DNA from: Gilliamella sp. Pra-s52
Lineage (GTDB): Bacteria; Pseudomonadota; Gammaproteobacteria; Enterobacterales; Orbaceae
Direction: 5' to 3'
DNA length: 64,000 nucleotides
Assembly (NCBI RefSeq): GCF_009795805.1
Contig: NZ_WTEY01000003.1
Coordinates: 114,117 to 178,116 of the forward strand
In this document: one piece after another, positions 1 to 9,249 of the stretch
How positions within the stretch are numbered: the stretch's first letter is position 1
How the letters are laid out: the number at the start of each line of letters is the position of its first letter
Notes under the pieces: model-generated
What the model was told of the DNA's origin: nothing
Databases searched by the model: none
The model's input: the letters and a program-made list of their open reading frames with translations, nothing else
Position numbers and translations under genes: made by a program

Positions 1-135
1 ACGCAACAGTGTTGATTTACCTGCACCATTTGGTCCAATTATAATTATAATTTCACCAGCTTTTATCGTTAAAGACACATCATTAATTAAAGTGCGATTT
101 GCATAACTAAAAGTCAAATGTTCAGCAGTTAACAT
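1..135 (-). CDS. hmuV: Heme ABC transporter ATPase HmuV, N-terminal fragment
   Basis: This is the first 45 codons of an ABC ATPase that runs off the left edge. The translation has a Walker A motif, GPNGAGKST, at about residues 34-42, preceded by a typical opening strand. It starts 16 bases after the stop of the permease gene hmuU, so the two are probably co-transcribed. The product would energise heme import through the HmuU permease on the cytoplasmic face of the inner membrane. Heme specificity is inferred from the neighbours (hmuU, hutX, hutW, hmuT, receptor). Only the N-terminus is visible, so the signature motif and Walker B cannot be assessed. Confidence 0.85.
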   Translation of the reverse strand, partial: MLTAEHLTFSYANRTLINDVSLTIKAGEIIIIIGPNGAGKSTLLR

Positions 136-151
136 AATCAGATTCCATCTA

Positions 152-1153
152 TTATTTATGTTTTAAGATTAACCATAGAAAATAAGGACCACCAATCAAA
201 CTTGTAAAAAGCCCAACAGGGATTTCGGTAGGAGCGACTAACGTTCGTGCAAAAGTATCTGCAAGTAGCAACAAACAAGCACCACCCAGTGTAGAGGCAG
301 GTAATAACCAACGATGATTTGCCCCTACTTGCAAGCGAATCATATGCGGAACAACTAAACCAACAAAAGCAATAATACCACTAACTGCGACCGAAGTTCC
401 TATTAACACTGCACACAGTAATAACAGATAACGTTTTATTCGCTGTACATTAATACCTAAATAATGCGCATCTTCATCACCAAGTTGAAGAATATTAAGC
501 TCATGAGACAATTTAAAAACACAAAACAGAGCAGGAATAATCAATGATACTGCAACTAAAACCAGATCCCACGACCCTTTACCCAAGTTACCCATCGACC
601 ACAACGAAATTTGCCGTAATTGGATTTCATCACCAATATAACTTAAGCATCCCATAATCGCACCAATAATGGCATTAATCGCCACGCCTAACAAAACCAT
701 TTTGGCCAAATTACATTGCGCATTTAAGCTATAAACATAAATCAACAGACAAATAAACAAACTACCAGTAAACGCAGCAACCATCTTACCGTAAAGCATC
801 ATAATAGGAGGAAAGACCGTAGGAAACAAAATCGATAATCCAACCATTAAAGATGCACCACTACTAATACCCAATAAACCTGAATCGGCCAATGGGTTTC
901 TAAACAAACCTTGCATCACCGCCCCAGAGCTGGCTAACGCCATACCAACAATAACTGCTAACATAATGCGTGGCATACGAACATTAAGCCAAATATTCCA
1001 CAAAGGATCATCAAATGGCTTACTTATTAAATGTGTGATAGACAACTTCAAAGCACCTAAATTGGCAGAAAACAAAACAAGTACCAAAAGTAGACCGATT
1101 AATCCCCATAACAACGAACGATGGCGATTGGAACGATGATCATTATTTTGCAC
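152..1153 (-). CDS. hmuU: Heme ABC transporter permease HmuU (FecCD family)
   Basis: A 333-residue polytopic inner-membrane protein of the FecCD/BtuC permease family. Visible family landmarks are [18 protein letters not shown] followed by a [10 protein letters not shown] block near residues 60-95, the GLVVPHMIR segment that contacts the ATPase near residue 265, and the [14 protein letters not shown] ending near residue 315. Length is normal for the family. It follows chuY on the same strand and precedes hmuV by 16 bases, so it should form the channel of a HmuTUV importer moving heme from periplasm to cytoplasm. Siderophore or cobalamin permeases share this fold; the heme assignment rests on the surrounding heme genes. 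Confidence 0.9.
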   Translation of the reverse strand: MQNNDHRSNRHRSLLWGLIGLLLVLVLFSANLGALKLSITHLISKPFDDPLWNIWLNVRMPRIMLAVIVGMALASSGAVMQGLFRNPLADSGLLGISSGASLMVGLSILFPTVFPPIMMLYGKMVAAFTGSLFICLLIYVYSLNAQCNLAKMVLLGVAINAIIGAIMGCLSYIGDEIQLRQISLWSMGNLGKGSWDLVLVAVSLIIPALFCVFKLSHELNILQLGDEDAHYLGINVQRIKRYLLLLCAVLIGTSVAVSGIIAFVGLVVPHMIRLQVGANHRWLLPASTLGGACLLLLADTFARTLVAPTEIPVGLFTSLIGGPYFLWLILKHK

Positions 1154-1199
1154 CCACTAACCTCTTTTTTGTTTCGATTGATTCACGTCATGCCACCCA

Positions 1200-1838
1200 T
1201 CAATAAGTCACATTCAAACTAGGATCAACAACACTATAAGCACGTTGTTCAAACTGATTTGTGGCGATTTTGTCAATAATTATTTTCGCTAAATCAATAC
1301 GATAAACAAATCCATGAACTTCTTGTTGATAATAACACTCGGCATGTTGTGTCATTTCACCATCTCGCAAACCACCTGGTCTTAAAATAACAAAATTTAA
1401 CGTACTGGTTTGCAACCATAGTTCAGCTAATGACTTTTCCCTTACAGCATTACCAAAAGCCTGTTTAGCTTTATCTGATAAAGTAGACCACGAATCGCCG
1501 CACCCTAACGAAGTAACTAAAACCATCTGCTTAATACCAACTTGCTCGGCACAATCAATAATGACGCGTTGTGCTTGATAGTTTCCTGTTTCGCCACCCA
1601 AGGTTGACACAATCGTAGCATCCGCTCTTGCTAACTCACATAACTGCTTTACAAGTGAAACATCGGTTGCATCGCCGACATAGCTTTCAACACCTTGACT
1701 TGATAATTGCTTGGCAAAATCATTATCTCGAACTAAAACAATATAGCGCCAATTAGGATAAATTTGCTTTGCTAACTGTAAAACTTGATAGCCCGTTCCA
1801 AGTTTTGAGCTTACCCCAAAAATCAATAATGTTTTCAT
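1200..1838 (-). CDS. chuY: ChuY-like anaerobilin reductase (NAD(P)-binding)
   Basis: A 212-residue Rossmann-fold protein with an N-terminal dinucleotide-binding strand (LLIFGVSSKLGTG, residues 4-16) and the general shape of atypical short-chain dehydrogenases of the NmrA type. Its place after hutW and hutX and before hmuU-hmuV reproduces the chuW-chuX-chuY-chuU-chuV order of enterobacterial heme loci, where ChuY reduces the linear tetrapyrrole released by ChuW. The gap to hutX is 18 bases, consistent with one operon. Sequence alone would only support a generic NAD(P)-binding oxidoreductase, so the specific role comes from synteny. Confidence 0.75.
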   Translation of the reverse strand: MKTLLIFGVSSKLGTGYQVLQLAKQIYPNWRYIVLVRDNDFAKQLSSQGVESYVGDATDVSLVKQLCELARADATIVSTLGGETGNYQAQRVIIDCAEQVGIKQMVLVTSLGCGDSWSTLSDKAKQAFGNAVREKSLAELWLQTSTLNFVILRPGGLRDGEMTQHAECYYQQEVHGFVYRIDLAKIIIDKIATNQFEQRAYSVVDPSLNVTY

Positions 1839-1856
1839 AGTATTAACTTCTTAAAA

Positions 1857-2357
1857 TCAATCAATTATTTTAGATAATGCTCTGAATTTTTCTAGTTGGT
1901 CAGCTTTTAATTGATGTTTTTCATCACGGCCAACAAAAATTTTAAACATTGCTTGCCCCTTATGATTAAGGAATATCATTGACGCTGTAGACATTTTCAT
2001 AAATTTGCGTTCAATAAAAGCAATATATTGACAATGATCTGCTTTGATATGACCACTTAACCCTGTCTGATGACGTAAATTAAAATATTTTTGGCTATAC
2101 GATCCCGGTGGCAATTCGCCCGAAATTTCAGCGATGACATCACCGGTATGCACTAAAAACAGCACTTCTCCCCAAGTTGTCACTTCATTCCAAATTGTAT
2201 CAAAATGACAACCTTCAACGATTTTTGCATCTGGCAATGCTTGAATAACTTGTGTCAAAGTAACATGATGATCCTGAGCAATTTTTTCTAATAACTCTTC
2301 AGGGTTGGTTTGCATATAAGCTGCTAAGTTGGCTAAAAGTGATTGTTTATCTACCAT
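1857..2357 (-). CDS. hutX: Heme utilization cytosolic carrier HutX/ChuX
   Basis: A 166-residue cytoplasmic protein with the HutX/ChuX profile: a helical N-terminal third, then a beta-rich region containing HFDTIWNEVTTWGEVLFLVH (about residues 71-90) and GELPPGSYSQKYFNLR. HutX-family proteins bind heme after import and hand it to degrading enzymes. No transmembrane segment or signal peptide is present. It lies 17 bases downstream of hutW and 18 bases upstream of chuY on the same strand, so co-transcription under the upstream Fur-box region is likely. Length matches the family. Confident family call. Confidence 0.88.
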   Translation of the reverse strand: MVDKQSLLANLAAYMQTNPEELLEKIAQDHHVTLTQVIQALPDAKIVEGCHFDTIWNEVTTWGEVLFLVHTGDVIAEISGELPPGSYSQKYFNLRHQTGLSGHIKADHCQYIAFIERKFMKMSTASMIFLNHKGQAMFKIFVGRDEKHQLKADQLEKFRALSKIID

Positions 2358-2374
2358 AATAATTCCTTTAATGA

Positions 2375-3826
2375 CTAAATGTTATGTGGATTTTTTACTG
2401 TTTTAACAGCAGAATGAGGCATTACAACTTGACCATGTTTTGATTGTTTTGATTGTTTTGCTTGTGCTATTTTTTGTTGTAATTGGATATATTCAGGGTT
2501 ATTAAGTTGTAACAATAATTGTTGCAAGGCTTGCAAAATATTGCTTGACCAAAAACGACCCGATAACGTCAAAAGCATACAATAGCTTTTATTTTGCAAA
2601 AGCCCAACTTGATACCATTGATGAATCAAAGGATCAAACAATTGAAAATGTTCAGTTAGCTGAGTTAAATCAATACGCCCTTTTTCAATACCGGCTTGTA
2701 ATTGATACAACCATTCACCTACCAACGGTTTCCCCGTTAGCATCATTATGGGTTTTCTTCCTTGATCGAGCTGCGCATAGTAGGTGTTCAAATCACGTTG
2801 TATCATAAACGATTGCCCGCCTAAGCGCCCACCAGCACAAGATCCAAAAGCAAAAAAATTTGAACCTTGCTTAATTAAAAAATTATACAAATTACGTTCG
2901 CGACTATTTTTTGCCCAATGCGCATTAGTCAAATGAACCCAACCTTGCTTAGCAAGAAACTCAGCGCCTTGATGGTAAAAGTCACACTTATCAGTGACAG
3001 ACGGGATCTCGATACGTTTATTCTCAACGCCCTTAGCTAATGGCGTTGTCGGTAACAAATTTAGCGAATAAAGATCAACACCGTCTAATGGCAAATCGTT
3101 TGCAATATCTAAATCTCGCTGCCAAGTTTGCGTGGTTTGATTGGGTAAACCAAACATTAAATCACATACCAAAGCAACACTATCGCGCAATGCAATGCGC
3201 TCAAAGCGTTTAATAATTTGAGCTTCGTTTGATTCACGACCTAACCGCTGCCTAATTTCAGAATTAAACGTTTGCACTCCTATTGAAAACCGATTTGCAC
3301 CAGCTTCAATATAACTATCAACCCGCTCATCATCAAAATCAGAAATGCGCCCTTCTACTGTAATTTCACAATCGGGAGCCAAAGGAGCATGTTGTTTAAA
3401 ATAACGAATCACTCGTGCAATTTGCCCAGCGGCTAAAGCCGATGGCGTACCACCGCCAAAATAGATAGCATGAATAGGAGCTGATTGCATCGCTTTACTA
3501 TGGATTTCTAGTGATATTTCTTTCAATAGATAATCAATATAAGTTTCGGTATTAAACTTCCTTAACGGATTTTGATAAAAACCACAAAATTGACAGTGAA
3601 TATCACAAAAAGGAATATGAATATAAATTAATCTTTTTTTACCGACTAAAGCAGTATTTTGGATAACTTCCCATTGAGGCACAACATCTTGTGGAGATAA
3701 AGGTAAACTGGCTTGTAAAGGCATGACTGCCCAACGATTTTTAAAAGGTAACGCGGCGTTTTCTGCATAAAACGCACTAACATCTAATGATCTCATAACA
3801 ACATTTCTTGAACAAATAATCTCCAT
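2375..3826 (-). CDS. hutW: HutW/ChuW radical-SAM heme ring-opening methyltransferase
   Basis: A 483-residue radical-SAM enzyme of the HemN-like HutW/ChuW group. The 4Fe-4S ligands are a CX3CX2C motif at Cys74, Cys78 and Cys81 (IPFCDIHCQFCGF), followed by the SAM-binding GGGTPSAL loop. This group opens heme without oxygen, releasing iron and an anaerobilin-type tetrapyrrole, which fits the adjacent chuY reductase and hutX carrier. It is the first gene of the minus-strand operon and begins 9 bases from a Fur-box-like palindrome. No good ribosome-binding site precedes the ATG at 3826; Met11 (3796) is an alternative start. Plain coproporphyrinogen dehydrogenase (HemN) is less likely given the neighbours. 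Confidence 0.88.
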   Translation of the reverse strand: MEIICSRNVVMRSLDVSAFYAENAALPFKNRWAVMPLQASLPLSPQDVVPQWEVIQNTALVGKKRLIYIHIPFCDIHCQFCGFYQNPLRKFNTETYIDYLLKEISLEIHSKAMQSAPIHAIYFGGGTPSALAAGQIARVIRYFKQHAPLAPDCEITVEGRISDFDDERVDSYIEAGANRFSIGVQTFNSEIRQRLGRESNEAQIIKRFERIALRDSVALVCDLMFGLPNQTTQTWQRDLDIANDLPLDGVDLYSLNLLPTTPLAKGVENKRIEIPSVTDKCDFYHQGAEFLAKQGWVHLTNAHWAKNSRERNLYNFLIKQGSNFFAFGSCAGGRLGGQSFMIQRDLNTYYAQLDQGRKPIMMLTGKPLVGEWLYQLQAGIEKGRIDLTQLTEHFQLFDPLIHQWYQVGLLQNKSYCMLLTLSGRFWSSNILQALQQLLLQLNNPEYIQLQQKIAQAKQSKQSKHGQVVMPHSAVKTVKNPHNI

Positions 3827-3834
3827 AAATTAAA

Positions 3835-3849
3835 TAATAATTATTATCA
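3835..3849. promoter_or_regulatory. Fur-box-like palindrome upstream of hutW
   Basis: The 15 bases read TAATAATTATTATCA, a 7-1-7 palindrome matching the classic Fur pattern TGATAATNATTATCA at all but one defined position. It ends 9 bases from the hutW start codon, so iron-loaded Fur bound here would block transcription or initiation of the minus-strand heme operon. Seen directly; Fur binding is inferred. Confidence 0.7.
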
Positions 3850-3995
3850 TTTAGCAACATTTTTTATTAGTTATTTTTATAACCATTTGATATTTATATT
3901 GATAAATGTCTTATAAAAATAAAAAAAATCTTTAAAGATCAATTTAATTGTTCTTAATAAAGTAACAAAATGTAAATAAACACCATATTTTTTAT

Positions 3996-4010
3996 TGATA
4001 ATGATTATCA
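3996..4010. promoter_or_regulatory. Fur box upstream of hmuT
   Basis: The 15 bases TGATAATGATTATCA match the 7-1-7 Fur consensus at every defined position. The site lies 56 bases before the hmuT start codon, in the space between the divergent heme operons, so one intergenic region carries two sites, one near each operon. Iron repression of both operons is the expected outcome. Confidence 0.85.
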
Positions 4011-4065
4011 TTTTAATTATAGTGATTGGTGTTTTTTTCAAAAACACAAGGATAGAGATTAACCA

Positions 4066-4914
4066 ATGAAAAAAAATTTTATATTAAAAATCGGGCTATT
4101 TTTATTCATATTCGCCCTTAACAGCTTTAATAACAGTTTTGCCAATGAACGAATTGTAATTGCAGGGGGGGCATTAACTGAAATCGTCTTTGCCCTTGGT
4201 GCAGGTGATCAGATTGTGGGGGTTGACAAAACAAGTAGTTACCCTGATTCAGTAAAAAAACTCCCACAAATTGGCTATTGGAAATTACTCAATATTGAAG
4301 GGATCTTATCTCTAAAACCTACATTATTTATTACATTAAGCGATGTCGAACCGGATAACATAATCAGCCAAGTCAATCAAGCTAAAGTTGATGTACTATC
4401 GTTACAGCGTGTACCAGGTACACTTGATTTACTCTATACTAATATTGAAAAAATTGCTGACAAACTAAATAAACAAACTCAAGGGCAACAACTAATCAAT
4501 AAAATCAAAACTAACATAACTAAAATTCAAGAAAAAACCAACAACCATCCTAATAAAGCAAAAGTGCTTTTTTTAATGAGCATGGGGGGGACTAATTCAG
4601 TCGCCGGTAAAAATACCACAGCTGATGCCCTAATCACCATCGCAGGAGGGGAAAATCTTGCCAAACATACCAGCTACAAAACTTATACCGCAGAATCTTT
4701 AATTGCTATGAATCCTGAAATTATCGTATTAAATAAATATTCAATTGAACAATTAGGCGGGATCGAAAAACTAAATACCATTGCGGGAATTACCGAAACA
4801 TCAGCATTTAAAAATAATCGCATCATTACCATCGATGACAGCTACCTATTTGGTATAGGACCAAGAGTTGACGAAGTAGCGCAAATATTTTACCAACATT
4901 TTTACCCTAAATAA
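4066..4914 (+). CDS. hmuT: Periplasmic hemin-binding protein HmuT
   Basis: A 282-residue type III periplasmic binding protein. Residues 1-27 form a signal peptide (a lysine-rich start, a long Leu/Phe/Ile core and a Ser-Phe-Ala cleavage region). The mature part opens with RIVIAGGALTEIVFALGAG, the usual start of HmuT/ChuT/BtuF-like domains, and has the two-lobe pattern with KLPQIGYWKLLNIEGILSLK near residue 65. AAGGA lies about 12 bases before the ATG. It should carry heme from the outer-membrane receptor encoded next to HmuU-HmuV. Conserved heme-ligand residues were not individually verified. Confidence 0.88.
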   Translation: MKKNFILKIGLFLFIFALNSFNNSFANERIVIAGGALTEIVFALGAGDQIVGVDKTSSYPDSVKKLPQIGYWKLLNIEGILSLKPTLFITLSDVEPDNIISQVNQAKVDVLSLQRVPGTLDLLYTNIEKIADKLNKQTQGQQLINKIKTNITKIQEKTNNHPNKAKVLFLMSMGGTNSVAGKNTTADALITIAGGENLAKHTSYKTYTAESLIAMNPEIIVLNKYSIEQLGGIEKLNTIAGITETSAFKNNRIITIDDSYLFGIGPRVDEVAQIFYQHFYPK

Positions 4915-5020
4915 TATTGGTGAAATGGTTTATAACATAATAATTATATTTGATTTATAACAATTTTAAGCGAAGCAATTGAAGCGTATTATTTAATTTA
5001 TTATGTTTGAAAGGAATAAA

Positions 5021-7324
5021 ATGCTTAACTTTACTCATTTAAAAAAAACTAGTGCATTAGCTTTTAGTTTATCCTTTGCCATGCCAACAATTGCAGCAGA
5101 AAATAATGACAATGAAAAATACAATGACGTCATGACAGTTACTGCGCACGAAGCAACAAAAAAGCCCGGCAGCAAAACGGAAATATCAGAACAAGATATC
5201 AGACGCGATGGTGGCACTAATTTTGGCACACTCATGCGTTATCAACCACTCATTTCGGCACCGGGCAACATTTCTGGCTCAGGCAGTGGCAAAAGTAGTT
5301 GGGATCGTGGAGGGTTTACAGGTTATAACATCCGTGGATTAGACGCCAACCGAGTTTCTATTGACATTGATGGCATGCCTTTACCCATCGCACAAGGACG
5401 CGTCAACTCAGTGGGTAGAGCTGGTTTTGGGACTTATGGTATTGGTCGCGATTATATAGATACCTACATGTACAACAACGTTGATATCCAATCAGGTGCA
5501 ACATCGGTTAGTAACGCCAATAATGCATTAGGTGGTTCGGTATCATTCCAAACAAAAACTGCTAGCTACTATCTATATCCAGGTAAAACAAGTTACTTTG
5601 GTTACCAAAACAATTATGACAGTACTGATAGAAGTTACCATCAAGGACTAACTATGGCTGGTGGTGATGACGACTTAAATGGTATCTTAGTATTAAGCCG
5701 ACGCGATGGTCAACAAGGCCGTAATCATGGCGACTCAATCAACAACTACCCAGAAAACTGGCACTCAAATTCACTATTAGCGGGTTTTGGTTGGCAAATA
5801 AATAGTGAACACCTTTTCAATACTACTATTGATTACAACACAAAAACAAAAAATGCTCATTACAACACATGGGATAAATACGGCAAAAAAATTGAATCTC
5901 TTGATCACCAAAAAAGCAAAAATAATCGCTTTAATCTAGCCTTCAAAGATCAATGGAAACCAACTAACATTAGCTGGATTGATACCCTAACGACTCAAAT
6001 CAACTACCAACAAACTCACGTTTACGATAACACAGACCTAAAACATATATCTAGAGGCAATTTCAACACACAAACACACTACAACACAAAAACCTACAAC
6101 TTCATCACCACCTTACTAAAAAGCTATGACAACCAAAAAATCAGCGCAGGCTTAAATGCAAAATGGGGCAAAGACGAATCACCATTTTATACATCAGCAA
6201 AATCACAATATGGAAATTTCTTCCCTGATGGTGATTACACAAAACCACAAGCAGACAGCCGTAGTTATCAACTAGGTGGATTTATTGAAGACCGTATTAG
6301 TTTTAATATCAACAGCAGCAACAACTTTTATTTAGTTCCGAGTGCAAGAGCAATATACCAAAACACAAAACCTCAACATCTTGAAAACATGAGCGTAACT
6401 AATATCAACGCAAACCAACTTGGCAAACAGTACAGCAGCAACAGTGACTTCAAAATCCTACCATCGCTGTCATTCATGTACGACATTACCCCCAACTTCA
6501 CCACTTACTTACAATACAAACGTGGTGCACAAATGCCAAATCAAAACCAATTATATGGCTCATATTTAGCACATAGCCAAATGTATGTACTTGTGGGGGA
6601 TTCAAATCTAAAAACTGAAACCAGCGATAACTTTGAACTAGGCCTAAAAGGACAACCGACAGCGGGCATTACATTATCGACAGCGGCTTTTTATAATAAA
6701 TACAAAAACTTTATTGCTTATTCTCGTTACAAAAAAAACTTTGTAGGAGTCGGTAACCGAATCGTCTACCAATCTGAAAACCGAGATAAAGCCTACATTT
6801 ACGGTGCAGAACTAAGTAGCGAATTTAACATCGGAACGTGGTTTGAATCAGTCAATGGCTTAAGTGCAAGATTTGCCATCGGCTACAACCAAGGCAAATC
6901 AAAATCAAGTTATTTGGGCGACAAATACATTGAAATGGACACCATAGCGCCATTAAAAAGCACTATTGGACTCGCATGGGATGACCCTAACCAATACTAC
7001 GGTTTTGCATTGACAACAACATTCCAAAAAGGCAAAAAAACTGACGGTACAACTCGTGAAACATATAACAACGATGGTAAACCAATTAAAGACTCAACTG
7101 ATGATTATTTTAGAATTGCAGGCCATGGAATTATTGATTTAACGGGTTATGTTAATATCACTAAAAACGTAAAATTAAGTGGTGGTATTTATAACCTTAC
7201 CGATCAAAAATACTGGGATTACCTGAGCAATAATAAATTATACAAAACATCAAATTATAAATACCTAGAAATGTTTACCGCACCAGGTAGGACATTCCAA
7301 TTAGGGATGGATATTGATTTTTAA
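5021..7324 (+). CDS. hmuR: TonB-dependent heme/hemoglobin receptor (HmuR/ChuA type)
   Basis: A 767-residue outer-membrane receptor. I start it at the ATG at 5021 because AAGGA lies 5 bases upstream and the protein then opens with a clean signal peptide (Met-Leu-Asn... ending Thr-Ile-Ala-Ala). An in-frame ATG at 5003 would add six residues before that signal. A TonB-box-like VMTVTA segment follows, then the plug (YNIRGLDANRVSIDIDG) and a 22-strand-type barrel ending in the expected phenylalanine (GMDIDF). The NLKTETSDNFELGLKG segment matches the NPDL/LKPE region of heme receptors. An ATAAT-A-ATTAT palindrome at 4937-4947 is a weak extra Fur-like site. The gene closes the plus-strand operon with hmuT. 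Confidence 0.9.
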   Translation: MLNFTHLKKTSALAFSLSFAMPTIAAENNDNEKYNDVMTVTAHEATKKPGSKTEISEQDIRRDGGTNFGTLMRYQPLISAPGNISGSGSGKSSWDRGGFTGYNIRGLDANRVSIDIDGMPLPIAQGRVNSVGRAGFGTYGIGRDYIDTYMYNNVDIQSGATSVSNANNALGGSVSFQTKTASYYLYPGKTSYFGYQNNYDSTDRSYHQGLTMAGGDDDLNGILVLSRRDGQQGRNHGDSINNYPENWHSNSLLAGFGWQINSEHLFNTTIDYNTKTKNAHYNTWDKYGKKIESLDHQKSKNNRFNLAFKDQWKPTNISWIDTLTTQINYQQTHVYDNTDLKHISRGNFNTQTHYNTKTYNFITTLLKSYDNQKISAGLNAKWGKDESPFYTSAKSQYGNFFPDGDYTKPQADSRSYQLGGFIEDRISFNINSSNNFYLVPSARAIYQNTKPQHLENMSVTNINANQLGKQYSSNSDFKILPSLSFMYDITPNFTTYLQYKRGAQMPNQNQLYGSYLAHSQMYVLVGDSNLKTETSDNFELGLKGQPTAGITLSTAAFYNKYKNFIAYSRYKKNFVGVGNRIVYQSENRDKAYIYGAELSSEFNIGTWFESVNGLSARFAIGYNQGKSKSSYLGDKYIEMDTIAPLKSTIGLAWDDPNQYYGFALTTTFQKGKKTDGTTRETYNNDGKPIKDSTDDYFRIAGHGIIDLTGYVNITKNVKLSGGIYNLTDQKYWDYLSNNKLYKTSNYKYLEMFTAPGRTFQLGMDIDF

Positions 7325-7357
7325 TCGCAAATTAAAGACACGGTATTTTTTGAGACT

Positions 7358-7384
7358 AACCCGCTTAAGCGGGTTATTTTTTAT
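7358..7384 (+). terminator. Rho-independent terminator of hmuT-hmuR
   Basis: A perfect 7-bp stem, AACCCGC-TTAA-GCGGGTT, is followed directly by a T-rich run. It starts 34 bases after the receptor stop codon and closes the heme uptake operon. Confidence 0.88.
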
Positions 7385-7411
7385 AAAAAGAAGCTAGGGA
7401 TTAACAGCTAT

Positions 7412-7436
7412 AAAAAACATCAATAAAATCAATCCT
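7412..7436 (-). repeat. Divergent copy of the dispersed palindromic repeat
   Basis: These 25 bases resemble the right-arm orientation of the repeat described at 63538-63619 (a run of A, then CATCAATAAAATCAAT). It lies about 75 bases from a forward-orientation copy at 7513, so the two may be outer parts of one decayed palindrome or two separate insertions. Confidence 0.4.
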
Positions 7437-7512
7437 CATCCAAAATTTTATCAGAACAATAAATAAGATCGACACTATAATTTCAGACATTTTAATTTTA
7501 CCCTAAAAATCA

Positions 7513-7545
7513 GTCAGGAAAGGCATTGATTTTATTAAAGTTTTT
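7513..7545 (+). repeat. Dispersed palindromic repeat, left arm (copy 1)
   Basis: The segment begins GTCAGGAAAGGCATTGATTT and continues into TTATTAAAG and a T run. The same string, with few changes, occurs at 23176, 59588 and 63538, and inverted at 29046-29078 and 63587-63619. A possible decayed right arm (AAAAAACTCACTCAAACC) follows at about 7564. It lies between the heme operon terminator and the group II intron remnant. Confidence 0.7.
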
Positions 7546-7609
7546 ATTTTAATGTTTTTTACAAAAAACTCACTCAAACCAAATCATTGATGCCATCCTA
7601 CCCGTTTTG

Positions 7610-8845
7610 CTTTCCCGACGGTATGAATAACCGCCAACGTAACTACCCACGCTACATGTGGTAGTTATTCAGTAAATCAAATACTCTACCACTTTGTAAC
7701 ACGGTTAATGATTGAGTTTTGAGCTTGGCGAATGTTCACAGGTGGACTATTTTTCCCGATAATCCACAACTGCTCAGCATTCGCTAGCTCATCCCTCGCC
7801 TAACATAATTTCATTGGAAATTACCCACCAAAGGATTAGCCTAACATCTTGCGACGAAAGACCAGTTAGAAGTCTGCACCCTTTCGAGTTAGGTCATGTT
7901 TCATACCCTATATTGACCATTACAGCCAATCATTCGCTTTCTCTAACCTCCCTTACCTGCACATTCATCAGCATCACTTACGCTTTGCCTGCCAACCTCA
8001 ATCTTTGCACTCTATATATAATATCGATTGCTGAATTGTGGACGGCAAACGTACAGGCTTACCAAGTTCCATTATTATCACACGAGTAGTTAAGATGTAG
8101 ACTGTTCGCCGATAGTCTTTTTGATGACGTATTCCCACGATAAACAGGAATATCCGACTATATTACCTTTTGGTCAAAGCCTATCAGTAGTTTTGGCTTT
8201 TTCAGCATTACGACGTTTATTATCTATTCACTTACGTTCATCTTTCTACTCAGTCTAGCCCCTCATGACATACTACTTGCCATTACTTAATGTTACCTCA
8301 CAGTACGCATTAACCTTGCTATTCCTCAAGGGGGTACATTGTCAGGAAGCTCCGCACCAGACCGTTGCCAGTCTCGCACTATCCCTAGACTACTGTTAGC
8401 CATATAACAGGTTGAACTCTCATTCTTGTATAATGTTGCTACAATCCTGATTCAACAATGATAATAATAGCTTTTGCACTTATCACTACACACACTTCAT
8501 CAATTTCAGCTTAAACTATATGCTGATTGGAATTCTCTCCTCTCCTTCCACGATTACAATAATATCTATTGCATCCTGTTGGAAAGTACCAGAATTTATC
8601 AGATGTGTTTAAATTGAATTGTAAAAAGAGAGTTAGTTCTCTATAATAGTTGAGGTATCTCAACTAGATTATATTACCAACTGTACCTTTGGAGGGTTAT
8701 ATACACAGTATCCTTTCGGACACTATATATAATGTCCTACTTAGATACTGTGTAGAGACACTTAGGGCTTTTGACCCTAAGTATCCACCTAAAATATTGA
8801 TAAAAATCAATAAGTTAGGTGTGGTAAGCACGACCCTTGTCGCAC
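7610..8845 (-). mobile_element. Truncated group II intron inserted directly after the rpsI stop codon
   Basis: The first bases after the rpsI TAA read GTGCGAC on the minus strand, the canonical 5' end of group II introns. About 700 nt downstream, at 8130-8152, a hairpin (TATTCC/GGAATA) presents in its loop UUAUCGU (8137-8143), exactly complementary to ACGATAA, the last 7 bases of rpsI; this fits EBS1-IBS1. At 8201-8207 UGCUGAA is exactly complementary to TTCAGCA (8854-8860), fitting EBS2-IBS2. Group II-like RNA helices run throughout, and a reverse-transcriptase N-terminus follows at 7686-7799. I find no domain V or VI, so the 3' part appears deleted and the element cannot be mobile or self-splicing as it stands. 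The left limit is uncertain. The first 470 nt form an unusually large structured insertion. Confidence 0.7.
7686..7799 (-). pseudogene. Remnant of a group II intron reverse transcriptase/maturase (N-terminus)
   Basis: On the minus strand this stretch reads NAEQLWIIGKNSPPV followed by NIRQAQNSIINRVTKW and then a TAG stop. The pattern (a short acidic lead, then a QAQ-x-SI-x-x-RV-x-K-W helix) resembles the start of intron-encoded proteins just before the reverse-transcriptase core. An upstream ATG (GGGATGAGC) is out of frame with it, so at least one indel has occurred, and none of the reverse-transcriptase motifs follow. It sits where domain IV coding usually begins relative to the intron RNA. 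The family assignment is from recall of such N-termini and needs a search. Confidence 0.55.
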
Positions 8846-9241
<396 letters not shown>

Positions 9242-9249
9242 CTATCCCC

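Noticed and set aside
7814..8089. A 91-residue open frame on the plus strand.
   Set aside because: It lies antisense within the intron RNA, has no recognisable motif or ribosome site, and the opposite strand explains the sequence.
8373..8391. A second GTGCGAG at 8379 (minus) as the true 5' end of the group II intron, since it would give a typical 580-nt distance to the ORF.
   Set aside because: Its presumed EBS1 partner (TATTCC) is the stem of the 8130-8152 hairpin and not its loop, and AGTCTAG there pairs with CTAGACT near 8251-8257 as a likely domain I helix. The 8845 end has both exact guide pairings in the expected places.
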